Shown here piece after piece: positions 1-7,754 of a stretch of DNA of 64,000 nt (positions within the stretch are counted from its first letter, which is position 1; each line of letters starts with the position of its first letter). A program made the position numbers and the translations under genes. Under the pieces are notes generated by a model. It was not told where the DNA came from. It did no database searches and saw nothing but the letters and a program-made list of their open reading frames with translations. The stretch spans positions 1 through 64,000 of the forward strand of contig JACTUA010000006.1 in the NCBI GenBank assembly GCA_015660865.1, written 5' to 3'. The stretch is from Methanomicrobiales archaeon (GTDB taxonomy: Archaea; Halobacteriota; Methanomicrobia; Methanomicrobiales; JACTUA01).

Positions 1-879
1 CTGGAGAGAGAGATCATTGCCATTTATCAGTTTGTCATGTTCAGTTCGATATTTGTTGGCCTGATATGCGTGGGGATGATCTACATCTCATGCTATATCC
101 AGCAACTGCCATGTTCGATCCCGACGCTTGTCATACCCTTCCTCGTTGTTTTTTCTATCTATAACCTGAACAATAAGACCGATACTGGCGAGGATTCCGT
201 TAACCGACATGACCGGTCAATATTTATAGAACACCACGGCCGTACCCTTTTCATTGCCGCTATCATGGCTATCGTTCTCGCGACATCATTCTCTGCCCTG
301 TACAATCCCCTGACCCTGTTCATTACATTGCTCCCCTTCCTCCTGGGGATTTTATACAGTGCGCGATGGCTTCCGTCTCGATTCCCCTATCGGAGGTTGA
401 AAGAAGTTCCCCTTATAAAAAATATAATTGTCTGCTTCTCCTGGTCATTTCTCCCCAGTCTCCTTCCGGTGTATATGAAAGGGTCTGTGCCTGATGCAAG
501 AACTGCGATCGTATTCCTCCTCTACTTTTCATGGTGCAGCATGGCATCCACCCTTCCCGATATTCGGGACAGGCTGGGAGACGCCCAGGCTGGCGTGAAA
601 ACAATCCCCGTCATCCTGGGTGATCAGAAGACGATCAACCTTCTCTTCTGGAACAACCTCATTTTTAGTCTCATTATCCTTGACATCAGTTATCACCTGT
701 TAAGATCATTTTTAATCGTCATCCTGATAACGAGCATCATATATTCCCAGGGCTGCATCTATTTCATGAGGAAGATAAATTTGAGGAATTTTATCTGCGA
801 TATCCTCTCTGATGGTCAATTTATCTATTTTGCATTCGGGATCTGTATTTTAAATATAGCACATGTAATTCCATCATAG
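1..879 (+). CDS. UbiA-type prenyltransferase, 5' end outside window
   Basis: Integral membrane prenyltransferase of the UbiA superfamily, which moves a prenyl chain onto an aromatic or lipid-precursor acceptor. Counting from the ATG at base 37, the first Asp-rich motif NxxDxxxD is N46/D49/D53 and the second, DxxDxxxD, is D175/D178/D182. About eight hydrophobic helices follow the usual pattern, and the loop after the second motif (GVKTIPVILG) is typical. The frame stays open from base 1 to the ATG, and the first motif lies closer to the N terminus than usual, so roughly 20-30 residues probably lie outside the window. The substrate cannot be read; in methanogens candidates include archaeal lipid (digeranylgeranylglyceryl phosphate) and cofactor pathways. 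Family call is secure, substrate is not. Confidence 0.82.
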   Translation: MEREIIAIYQFVMFSSIFVGLICVGMIYISCYIQQLPCSIPTLVIPFLVVFSIYNLNNKTDTGEDSVNRHDRSIFIEHHGRTLFIAAIMAIVLATSFSALYNPLTLFITLLPFLLGILYSARWLPSRFPYRRLKEVPLIKNIIVCFSWSFLPSLLPVYMKGSVPDARTAIVFLLYFSWCSMASTLPDIRDRLGDAQAGVKTIPVILGDQKTINLLFWNNLIFSLIILDISYHLLRSFLIVILITSIIYSQGCIYFMRKINLRNFICDILSDGQFIYFAFGICILNIAHVIPS

Positions 880-943
880 ACCGGTAGATATACTCTTTTT
901 CGATAGACGAAATGGGCTTACTGTTACGGCGGTTGGTATGATT

Positions 944-955
944 AAATTATATATA
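944..955 (+). promoter_or_regulatory. TATA box of the FilR1-like gene
   Basis: An A/T-only run (aaattatatata) is centred about 28 bp before the ATG at 978. With the usual archaeal spacing of about 25 bp this puts the transcription start almost on the start codon, so a leaderless mRNA is inferred. There is no convincing Shine-Dalgarno sequence. Confidence 0.6.
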
Positions 956-977
956 CTCTCCAGATAATGAATGTATA

Positions 978-1790
978 ATGGAGCCGCTTACAGTATACAA
1001 TAAAACATACAAACTCGTCCAATCCATCTATTCTTCACGGCTAAAAATACAGATTTTACTCTCAGTATTTGAAGGAACGAAAACCCTTTCGGAACTCCGC
1101 GACGTGACAGGGAGCACGTCCCAGGCACTCATCCCAAAGATTCGAAGCCTTGAACACCTCGCGCTCATAGAGGCAAAAGAACATGGATACGTCCTCACGC
1201 CTATAGGAAAAATCATAGGATCCAAAATCCGTGACTTCATCCTAACCCAGGGAGAGCTCATGCAGCACCGGGATTTCTGGGCTACCCATGATCTCGAAGG
1301 GATTCCTCAGCCCTTTCTTCAGGAGATCGGTGATCTGATCAGCTCCGATTTGACCTTTGATACAACAGATAATATCTTTCACGTCTATTCAAATTATTTG
1401 AGCATACTGGCAGAAGCATCCTCTATTCGTGGTATTTCATCGGTGATGAGTGCAGGTCTCGCAGATGCGCTGGCAGGGCGAGTTATTGCTGGCATTCCGA
1501 TCGAGCTCATCGTCAATCGAACCGTTGCGGAATCCCTGATGCAGGAACCCTTTATCAGCAAGCTGCGCAGCCTCGTAGCTTATAAACACTTTCAAATCTG
1601 GATCACCGATGAACCCCTTCGCCTTGGCATTACCGTCACCGATAAAAAACTCTCCTTCGGTCTCAACAAGAAGGAGACTGGTACCTACGACAGTTCTGCA
1701 GACTTGAACAGCAGTGACCCGAAAGCCCTTGAATGGGCGCAACACCTCTTCCAGTATTACAAGGAGCGATCCACCCTTCTCACGCTCTGA
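978..1790 (+). CDS. FilR1-like winged-helix transcriptional regulator
   Basis: DNA-binding regulator of the methanogen FilR1/DUF1724 type. Residues 1-85 form an ArsR-like winged helix: TLSELRDVTGSTSQALIPKI is the helix-turn-helix and the GYVLTPIGKIIG stretch is the wing. Residues of about 120-265 match the FilR1 middle domain, with a short charged C-terminal tail. The 270-aa length is usual for the family. It is monocistronic, starts from its own TATA box and converges on a methyltransferase gene. In the best-known member, FilR1 of Methanosaeta, the family links quorum signalling to methanogenesis genes; the ligand and targets here are unknown. The family is large and paralogous in methanogens. 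Confidence 0.8.
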   Translation: MEPLTVYNKTYKLVQSIYSSRLKIQILLSVFEGTKTLSELRDVTGSTSQALIPKIRSLEHLALIEAKEHGYVLTPIGKIIGSKIRDFILTQGELMQHRDFWATHDLEGIPQPFLQEIGDLISSDLTFDTTDNIFHVYSNYLSILAEASSIRGISSVMSAGLADALAGRVIAGIPIELIVNRTVAESLMQEPFISKLRSLVAYKHFQIWITDEPLRLGITVTDKKLSFGLNKKETGTYDSSADLNSSDPKALEWAQHLFQYYKERSTLLTL

Positions 1791-1795
1791 CCACG

Positions 1796-1816
1796 CCCGC
1801 CGATTTCATCGGGCGC
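1796..1816. terminator. Hairpin between convergent genes
   Basis: The short gap between the convergent regulator and methyltransferase genes holds an inverted repeat, CGCCGAT then TTC then ATCGGGCG with one bulged G, followed on the plus strand by CCCTTT. It could end transcription from both sides. The T-run is short, so this is only a candidate. Confidence 0.35.
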
Positions 1817-2519
1817 CCTTTACAGAATCCGGTTTGTCAACCCGCGCTCTCCTCCCGGTAAAAACACTGAACGATCTGTTCTTGTACACGACATCGACGT
1901 CGATAAACCCTATCCCCTCCAGCCACCCCATCTGCACCGAGAGCTTCTCCATCCGGTCAAGGGCCTTCCGCCGCCCGAACATGGCCTGGATCTCTTCAGG
2001 CTCGAGAGGGCCCCGAAGAACAAAATCATCCCAGTAGGCCAGGTTGCGCCTGTGCTGCCTCGGCGTCTCGCCCTTCACCTGGTCTGCATTGACAAATACT
2101 CCCCCCGGCCTCAGTGCACTGAAGACCTTCCTGTAGAGATCCCGTTTCTCGTCCCGTTCCAGGTGGTGAATGGAGAGGGCAGAGCAGATCGCATCGAACG
2201 GCCCACCCAGATCCTCATGCCGGTAGTCGGCGGCAGCGAAGCGGACACCCTCCCTCCCTGCGAACCGGCTCCTCGCTACCTCGATCATCTTCTCTGAAAT
2301 GTCCATCAGGGTTATGCTGGCACGAGGATAGGCTTCCAGGAGAAGCCCCGAGAGGAGGCCCGTACCCGCACCGACGTCGAGGATGGAAGGCTTCTTCACG
2401 GGCAGGGCAGCCGCCCAGACAGCCGCACCGTAAAACCCCTGGATATCGGGAATAATCCATCCCCTCTGTTCGTCATAGTGCGAGGCTATGGCATCAAAAG
2501 TCTCCTTCACTCCATGCAT
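1806..2519 (-). CDS. Class I SAM-dependent methyltransferase
   Basis: Soluble Rossmann-fold methyltransferase of the UbiE/Methyltransf_25 kind. SAM-binding motif I is ILDVGAGTGLLSGLL at about residues 46-60, an acidic residue ends the next strand (ITLMDIS), and motif IV lies in the FDAICSALSIHHL stretch with its HHL signature. The N terminus (VKETFDAIASHYDEQR) is the usual cap helix. At 237 aa it is a single-domain enzyme. The ATG is preceded by a good GGGAGGGA ribosome site. The gene is alone, converging on the FilR1-like gene. The methyl acceptor cannot be inferred from sequence or neighbours. Confidence 0.85.
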   Translation of the reverse strand: MHGVKETFDAIASHYDEQRGWIIPDIQGFYGAAVWAAALPVKKPSILDVGAGTGLLSGLLLEAYPRASITLMDISEKMIEVARSRFAGREGVRFAAADYRHEDLGGPFDAICSALSIHHLERDEKRDLYRKVFSALRPGGVFVNADQVKGETPRQHRRNLAYWDDFVLRGPLEPEEIQAMFGRRKALDRMEKLSVQMGWLEGIGFIDVDVVYKNRSFSVFTGRRARVDKPDSVKGAR

Positions 2520-2631
2520 CGGGGTCCCTCCCTTCTGGATACCACACCATCCCGTCCGGTGGCCACCATAAAATGATGGGTGCTTTTCGGGTATGAATCA
2601 AACCGGGCCCTCTTCTGGCGCCGGCAGGGGA

Positions 2632-3192
2632 TCATACCGGTTTCCCAACGCGATCGGTCCCGGATTTCAGCTCTGCGAGGTACTCTTCAAGGATCCGGAT
2701 GAGTACCTCCCTCTCAGGCTCGTGATCCGGGTACTCAGTGCTCCAGCCCCGCCAGTGCGGCCTTCTATGGGCGACCTTGTACTTGACCCCCTCCATGGAA
2801 GTCTCGTAGGTATCCTTGTCCAGTTTCCGGACTTTCTGGTGGGCGAGTATGAACCAGTGGTACCCTGTCCCGACAGGGACCCCAGAGCCCTCCGGCGCTT
2901 CACGCGCCCTCCTCTTCAGGGACGAGAAGGTGAAGATCCACCGGTCGGGGGCAACCTTTTGCTCCTGCCAGATCCCGCCCGGATACTCCCATCTATGCTC
3001 TCCCCCAACGGGCATACCAGAGTAGACCTTTCCATCGAATTCCTTCAGGTCGTCAAATGCCACAGTACTTCCCTGTGGATGGCACAGGATGAACCATCCG
3101 TGGACGGAGCGTGAAAGTGGATGGGCCAGAACACTCTCCGTCCATTCCAGGAAAAAACTGGGGAGGTGAAGACTCCAGCGGAGCGAACCCAC
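2632..3192 (-). CDS. Conserved-looking hypothetical protein next to tRNA-Thr
   Basis: A soluble protein of up to 186 aa that I do not recognise. It is rich in Trp, His and Tyr, with charged aromatic stretches such as HRRPHWRGWSTEYP, and has neither a signal peptide nor membrane helices. The composition and codon use look genuine. The only start before the conserved-looking part (HGWFILCHP, about residue 31) is a GTG at 3192, eight bases beyond the end of tRNA-Thr on the same strand. Either the gene is co-transcribed with the tRNA or its 5' end was lost when something recombined at the tRNA. No ATG occurs in frame until about residue 60. No function can be proposed. Confidence 0.55.
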   Translation of the reverse strand: MGSLRWSLHLPSFFLEWTESVLAHPLSRSVHGWFILCHPQGSTVAFDDLKEFDGKVYSGMPVGGEHRWEYPGGIWQEQKVAPDRWIFTFSSLKRRAREAPEGSGVPVGTGYHWFILAHQKVRKLDKDTYETSMEGVKYKVAHRRPHWRGWSTEYPDHEPEREVLIRILEEYLAELKSGTDRVGKPV

Positions 3193-3199
3193 TGAGAAG

Positions 3200-3271
3200 A
3201 GCCTCGGGCGGGGATTGAACCCGCGACCTTCGCCTTACCAAGGCGACGCAATACCGCTATGCCACCGAGGC
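3200..3271 (-). tRNA. tRNA-Thr (GGT anticodon)
   Basis: On the minus strand the acceptor stem GCCTCGG pairs with CCGAGGC. The anticodon stem TCGCC/GGCGA holds the loop TTGGTAA with anticodon GGT, which reads ACC. The T-arm is GCGGG-TTCAATC-CCCGC. The discriminator base is U, as usual for archaeal tRNA-Thr. No intron is seen and CCA is not encoded. An ATAAAAAAG-like box lies upstream on the minus strand. Confidence 0.95.
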
Positions 3272-3309
3272 AGCTATTCTTTTTTATTGGTGGGGGTCCC
3301 TAATAAAAT

Positions 3310-5016
3310 GTGGTGGTTGGGGAATTGAAACCGATCGACGTTCGTTGCAGGAGGCAGGGAGAGGAGGATCTATCCGGCAGGCGATACTCATGGGGGTTCC
3401 CGGGATCCTTCAGTATCCCCATCCTCATTCTGGCAGGCCTGATGGTATCTCCCGCGGGAGCGGTTCTCTCCATGGCACCTGTTACCGCCATCATCAGGGT
3501 GGGGGATACGGTGACCCTCTCGGGGATCAATACGGAAAATTCGACAACCTATCTCTTCCTCACCGGACCCTATCTGGATGAGAACGGCGTGATGCTCACC
3601 AATACATCCCAGCCTGTGGGAGGGGGACTTTTTGACTCTGCCGTCGTGACCGCGGGTTACTCCTGGAACTTCACGTGGAACACCTCGGGTCCGCAGGTGA
3701 ACCTGAACGACGGCATCTACGTTCTTTACGCGGCAACGGCACCTCTCGCACGGAGCGATCTCGCCGGGAGGACCTATACGACGCAGAGTATCCACTTTCA
3801 GGGCCGGCTCTCGCCGGTGACCGTTGCGACGACCTCCACTCCCACACCCGTTCCCGCCTGGACACCCCCCCCTGCAGGGGTTGAGGTCCAGGTGAGCAGC
3901 GGTCCGACGGACGATTATCCCGGCAGGTTTGAAGGGGATCTGATCGTGTACGAGGCCGATCACGGTGGAGGGGACTCGGATATTTATATGTACAATATCA
4001 CGAGCGGGAAGACCACCGCTGTTGCGACAGGCCCTGCTGTCCAGCGTTCACCCGCCATATCCGGGAACAGGATTGTCTATTCGGCGTACGAGGTCCGGCA
4101 GTTCAACCGTTCCGATGCCGACATCTTCATCTACGACGTTACCACTGGCGCTACGACGCGCCTCACGCTGCCCGGGGACCAGCTGAACCCCCGTATCTAT
4201 GGGGATCTCCTGGCATGGCAGGACGAGCCCCCAGGTCACAGCAGCGTGAACGTGGTTCTCTATGATCTCGAAACTCAGGCAAGGCTGAAGGTGCCTGCCA
4301 GGACATGGGCCTATTCGCCCGACCTCTCGGGAGGAAAGGTCATCTGGGTCGATGATCCTACGGCCCCGGCCGTATATCTCTATGATATCCCCGGAAAAAC
4401 CGTCCGCCGAGTCACCAATAAAACAGGGATCAAGAGTTCACCCTCCCTCGATGGTGATCGCATCACCTGGGCCGATACCAGGAATGATTATGCCGAGATC
4501 TATGTTCTCGATCTCGATACCGGAGTCGAGACCAATGTTACGTCGGATGATACAAATCATTTCACCCCGGCCATCTCCGGGGACAGGGTCGTCTGGGTTG
4601 ACTTCAGGAACGGGAACCGGGACATCTACCTCTACGATCTCGCAGCCCAGCAGGAATCGGCGGTCACCACCAGCCTCGGCCAGCAGGTGGACCCCCAGAT
4701 CGCGGGCTGCACCGTCGCATGGGCAGACGACAGAAACGGCTCCTATGACGTCTATTACGAGAAGATCCCCGGCTGCACCCCGTCCACGGCACCCGCTCCG
4801 GTCTCCCTGCAACCGGAGATCACCTCCACGCCGACACCGGAGACCACACTTCCGGCGGCGGCCACCACACCCCCCACCCAGACCAGGACTCCCGTGAGCG
4901 CCACTACGGAGACGCCCGCCATTCCCACAACAAAATCCCCGGGGTTCGAGGCGCTCCCTGCCCTCGCCATCCTGGCAGCCCTGCTTATGATGAGGCGGAT
5001 GGAACGCTTCCCGTGA
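3310..5016 (+). CDS. Surface protein: DUF3821, TolB-like propeller, PGF-CTERM-like tail
   Basis: A secreted surface protein. A hydrophobic signal segment (about residues 34-50) leads into a DUF3821 domain (about 53-165, starting around VTAIIRVGDTVTLSGI), a Thr/Pro linker, then five or six WD40/TolB-like blades of about 45 residues with the recurring theme D-I-Y-(L/M)-Y-(D/N)-(I/L) and 'I-x-G-D-x-(I/V)-x-W'. A Thr/Pro-rich stalk follows, then SPGFEALPALAILAALL and an MRR motif, resembling a PGF-CTERM sorting tail handled by archaeosortase. Several NxS/T sites fit glycosylation. The GTG start is uncertain because the 30 residues before the signal segment are unusually Arg-rich. The propeller resembles that of the large protein at 53184. 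The ligand is unknown. Confidence 0.8.
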   Translation: MVVGELKPIDVRCRRQGEEDLSGRRYSWGFPGSFSIPILILAGLMVSPAGAVLSMAPVTAIIRVGDTVTLSGINTENSTTYLFLTGPYLDENGVMLTNTSQPVGGGLFDSAVVTAGYSWNFTWNTSGPQVNLNDGIYVLYAATAPLARSDLAGRTYTTQSIHFQGRLSPVTVATTSTPTPVPAWTPPPAGVEVQVSSGPTDDYPGRFEGDLIVYEADHGGGDSDIYMYNITSGKTTAVATGPAVQRSPAISGNRIVYSAYEVRQFNRSDADIFIYDVTTGATTRLTLPGDQLNPRIYGDLLAWQDEPPGHSSVNVVLYDLETQARLKVPARTWAYSPDLSGGKVIWVDDPTAPAVYLYDIPGKTVRRVTNKTGIKSSPSLDGDRITWADTRNDYAEIYVLDLDTGVETNVTSDDTNHFTPAISGDRVVWVDFRNGNRDIYLYDLAAQQESAVTTSLGQQVDPQIAGCTVAWADDRNGSYDVYYEKIPGCTPSTAPAPVSLQPEITSTPTPETTLPAAATTPPTQTRTPVSATTETPAIPTTKSPGFEALPALAILAALLMMRRMERFP

Positions 5017-5072
5017 TGCGAGGAAGGCACTGAAGATCAACGGTCAGGGGAGCCGGGATGAGGAGGCCCATC

Positions 5073-5783
5073 TTAGAGCTTCTCCAGTACTTCCCTGCTC
5101 TTTAAAACCCCGTCCAGGGTGGATACCTCGATGATCGCGGAGGCGCGATCCCGTTCCACTGCCCGCTTCACGGGCCCGAAGTCGATGGACCCCTTCCCGA
5201 TCGGATCATGGGTGTCTGCCTTGCCATCATTGTCATGGAGGTGGACATGGGACAGGGCCTGTTCGAGGAAACCCGGAAGGCACCCGTTCAGGTGGGCATG
5301 GCCCACATCGAGGGCGAACCCCTGGCCATCGAGGAGAGGGAGCTCCTCCGGGAACCGGAGGAAGAAGTAGTCCCAGGCGGGCATGTTCTCCAGGTAGAAA
5401 GGAACCGAGAGATCCCCTGCAGCCTGTTTCAGGTCACCGAGAGAGCGCCTGAACTGTCCGACAGCTGCCTCCCGCTCGCCCTTCCATGCAAAGTATCCCG
5501 GGTGCACGACCACGGGGGCGTTCACCTCTGCCGCCACGGCAAAGCACTGGGAGAGGACTTCGACACTTGCACGCCGGATGGGTTCCCGCAGGCTCGCGAT
5601 ATTCACGCCGCGCGACGGGGAGTGGATGAAGTAGCGGAAGGTGTGGCTCCCGAGGGGCTCCGCGGTCTCCAGGTAATGGTTCCCGTCGTCCATGATCTCG
5701 ACGGTATCGGTGAGCCCCTGGAGCCGGTCGAGGGCGGTGGGAAGGGGGAGCTCATGGAGGCAGAAGGTCGAGATCCCAAACAT
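5073..5783 (-). CDS. Sugar phosphate isomerase/epimerase-like TIM-barrel protein
   Basis: A soluble TIM-barrel of the xylose isomerase-like / AP endonuclease 2 family, 236 aa. Candidate metal ligands lie at the expected strands: Glu in FYLENMPAWD, Asp-His in DVGHAHLNG, and the cluster HLHDNDGKADTHDPIGKG followed by IDF. The N terminus, FGISTFCLHELPLPTAL, is the usual first strand and helix. It faces the propeller gene in a convergent arrangement and is not in an operon. Members act on sugars, inositols or abasic DNA. Gene context does not identify the substrate. Confidence 0.75.
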   Translation of the reverse strand: MFGISTFCLHELPLPTALDRLQGLTDTVEIMDDGNHYLETAEPLGSHTFRYFIHSPSRGVNIASLREPIRRASVEVLSQCFAVAAEVNAPVVVHPGYFAWKGEREAAVGQFRRSLGDLKQAAGDLSVPFYLENMPAWDYFFLRFPEELPLLDGQGFALDVGHAHLNGCLPGFLEQALSHVHLHDNDGKADTHDPIGKGSIDFGPVKRAVERDRASAIIEVSTLDGVLKSREVLEKL

Positions 5784-5998
5784 GTGGAGATGGTCTGCAA
5801 CGGTGGGAATAAAGGATGCGCATCCGTGGGTGGCGGCCGGAGGCGGATCAGAAAATTAGGCGAAAGGGGTTCAGGGCCGGCTGCGGCGGAATTGGATCGG
5901 GGCCGGGGCGGCGGAATGGGCCAGCCCCGGGGATTTTAGGATGGGCCCGGGATATCCCGGGCCGTGGGTGTGAGGGAGGATACGTGCAGGTGGTGAGG

Positions 5999-6250
5999 TC
6001 AGGATCTCTGCGTTACCATCCATGTCGTGCTATGGGAGTAGGACCACCGGGTGATCTTCAGATCGTCGCAGATATCCGAGAGGATGCCCAGGTTGGTTCC
6101 CACCTCTTTGGACGAGAGTCCGAGGTCATTTGCGATGTATTTCGACTTGAAGTAGTGCTGGCCCGTTGACAGGTTACCGATAAGGTACCAGAGGATCTTC
6201 TGCTGCGTCTCGTTATAGTGTTCCAGGATCGGGAGCATGAGCATTTGCAT
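5999..6250 (-). CDS. Small winged-helix protein (DUF7123-like)
   Basis: An 83-aa protein with a winged-helix fold. The core HYFKSKYIANDLGLSSKEVG followed by TNLGIL closely resembles the archaeal DUF7123 family, in which that stretch is the helix-turn-helix. There is no ligand domain, so it probably acts as a simple DNA-binding factor. It is transcribed away from a 43-aa zinc-ribbon gene, and the shared 98-bp gap holds two blocks of CATA repeats and a strong TATA region. That layout suggests autoregulation or joint control, an inference only. Confidence 0.7.
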   Translation of the reverse strand: MQMLMLPILEHYNETQQKILWYLIGNLSTGQHYFKSKYIANDLGLSSKEVGTNLGILSDICDDLKITRWSYSHSTTWMVTQRS

Positions 6251-6348
6251 ACCTAATACCCCTTTTGCCTACATACATACATACATACATACATATATAA
6301 ATATATCGGCACCCATATAATCCCAAAATACATACATACATACAAACT
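6251..6348. promoter_or_regulatory. Divergent promoter region with ACAT tetranucleotide repeats
   Basis: Between the divergent wHTH and zinc-ribbon genes lie six tandem ACAT units (6271-6294), an A/T-only block (6293-6306, TATA for the minus-strand gene), a CATATAAT box (about 6314-6321, TATA for the plus-strand gene) and a second run of about four CATA units (6328-6344). The second run lies on the predicted start of the plus-strand transcript. Confidence 0.65.
6271..6294. repeat. (ACAT)6 microsatellite
   Basis: Six uninterrupted ACAT units. A shorter run of the same unit recurs at 6328-6344. Such perfect tetranucleotide runs are otherwise absent from the window. Confidence 0.9.
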
Positions 6349-6480
6349 ATGCTGTTGCAGTGCCAGAGATGCGGGTACCAGTGGGATTACAAGGGAAATG
6401 CAGACTGGTACACTTCATGCCCCAGGTGCAAGACGTCGGTGAAGGTACCAAGAAGGAAAGAGAAGAGAACATCCGGTTGA
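6349..6480 (+). CDS. 43-aa zinc-ribbon protein
   Basis: A very short gene, easily missed. The ATG at 6349 opens a 43-codon frame with two CxxC knuckles: CQRCGYQW at residues 5-12 and CPRCKTSV at residues 24-31. A Lys/Arg-rich tail (VPRRKEKR) follows. The spacing and the YQW...Y pattern fit a rubredoxin-like zinc ribbon that would bind nucleic acid or a protein partner. A CATATAAT box about 33 bp upstream implies a leaderless mRNA. Its divergent neighbour is a winged-helix protein, so the pair may act together. The function is unknown. Confidence 0.75.
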   Translation: MLLQCQRCGYQWDYKGNADWYTSCPRCKTSVKVPRRKEKRTSG

Positions 6481-6651
6481 GATAGGCAGCTCTCCCGGTA
6501 TATACCGCCATTCTGGAGTCCAGTTTTGCAGGATATCCCCCTCTCCCGAAGATCTATCCTTTACCTGTACCGACTTTCACCTGGCGACTCATACCAGGCA
6601 CGCAGTCATGGGATCCGGGAGTGATCTTTCCCCGGGAGGTATGCTTATCTG

Positions 6652-6675
6652 CTTACCGGCGAGATAACTGGTAAG
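6652..6675 (+). promoter_or_regulatory. Inverted repeat over the predicted hypD transcription start
   Basis: CTTACCGG and CTGGTAAG form an 8-bp inverted repeat with one mismatch and an 8-bp spacer, six bases before the hypD ATG. A weak TATA-like GCTTATCT lies just upstream at about 6643-6650. Overlap with the predicted start site fits a repressor operator; no regulator is identified. Confidence 0.4.
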
Positions 6676-6680
6676 ATTTC

Positions 6681-7709
6681 ATGCCCGTCGCTACGGAGAT
6701 CTCCCGGGCAATCCGCGACCTTGCTGACCGGAACTACTCGTTCATGCACATCTGCGGTACCCACGAGGCCTCCATCGCCCGCTCAGGCCTCCGGAGCCTC
6801 CTCCCGCCCAACCTGAAGATCGTCATGGGTCCGGGGTGCCCGGTCTGCATCACTCCCCAGGGCGAGATCGACTGCGCTCTCGAGCTCGCGGAAAAGGATA
6901 TCACACTTGCTACCTACGGAGACCTGCTCAGGGTCCCGGGCAGTAAAGGGTCCCTCGAGTCATGCGGGGGGGACGTGCGGGTCGTCCAGGGCGTCCACAA
7001 GGCAGTAGAGATCGCCCGGGAATGCGAGAATGACGTGGTCTTCATCTCCGTCGGTTTCGAGACCACGGCACCAACGGTCGCGGCGGCACTTCTCGCGAAC
7101 CCGCCCGGGAACTTCTCCATCCTCTCCTACCACCGCCTTGTCCCTCCTGCGATGGGGTGGCTGCTCTCGCAGGGCGAGGCAAAACTCGACGGCTTCATCC
7201 TCCCCGGCCATGTCTGCACGGTGACCGGGTACAGCGATTACGAGCAGTTCCCCGTGCCCCAGGTCGTGGCCGGCTTCTCCCCGGAGGATATCCTCCTCGG
7301 GCTCTTCATGCTCCTGAAGCAGGTCCGATCCGGCGAACACCGGGTCGAGAACGCGTACCCGAGAGCGGTCTGCCGGGAGGGGAACCCGAAGGCGAAGGAG
7401 GTGATGTACCGGGTCTTCGAGGCCTGTGACGCTGAGTGGAGGGGATTTCCGGTCATCCCGGGATCCGGTCTCAGGCTGCGGAAGGAGTTCGAGGCCTACG
7501 ATGCCCTGAAACGGTACAACCTCACCGTCCGGCACGTCGAGAAGCATACGGCATGCCTCTGTGACCGCGTCCTCCGCGGGATCGCCCAGCCCACCGACTG
7601 CCGGCTCTATGGGAAGGGCTGTACCCCGCGGACGCCCATCGGGCCTTGCATGGTGAGCCACGAAGGGGCCTGCAGGATCTGGCACATGTACAGGGTGAAG
7701 ACCGGATAG
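6681..7709 (+). CDS. hypD: Hydrogenase maturation protein HypD
   Basis: HypD is an Fe-S protein that, with HypC, carries the Fe(CN)2CO group while it is assembled for [NiFe]-hydrogenases. The conserved motifs are present: HICGTHE near residue 24, MGPGCPVCITP near 50, GFETTAPT near 115, the GHVCTVTG loop, and the C-terminal cysteine set CLCDRVLRG, CRLYGKGC and GPCMVSHEGAC that binds the [4Fe-4S] cluster. Its 342 aa are typical. No other hyp genes are next to it, which is common in methanogens. Methanogens need it for F420-reducing, MvhADG-type and Ech/Eha-type hydrogenases. A candidate operator overlaps its start. Confidence 0.95.
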   Translation: MPVATEISRAIRDLADRNYSFMHICGTHEASIARSGLRSLLPPNLKIVMGPGCPVCITPQGEIDCALELAEKDITLATYGDLLRVPGSKGSLESCGGDVRVVQGVHKAVEIARECENDVVFISVGFETTAPTVAAALLANPPGNFSILSYHRLVPPAMGWLLSQGEAKLDGFILPGHVCTVTGYSDYEQFPVPQVVAGFSPEDILLGLFMLLKQVRSGEHRVENAYPRAVCREGNPKAKEVMYRVFEACDAEWRGFPVIPGSGLRLRKEFEAYDALKRYNLTVRHVEKHTACLCDRVLRGIAQPTDCRLYGKGCTPRTPIGPCMVSHEGACRIWHMYRVKTG

Positions 7710-7754
7710 CCCCTGGCACTGTTTTCCCCCGCGTTCCTGAAATCTGCGAACCCG

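Noticed and set aside
6271-6344. Possible CRISPR-like array
   Set aside because: The repeats are simple ACAT units without spacers of constant length. No cas genes are present, and no array exists elsewhere in the window.
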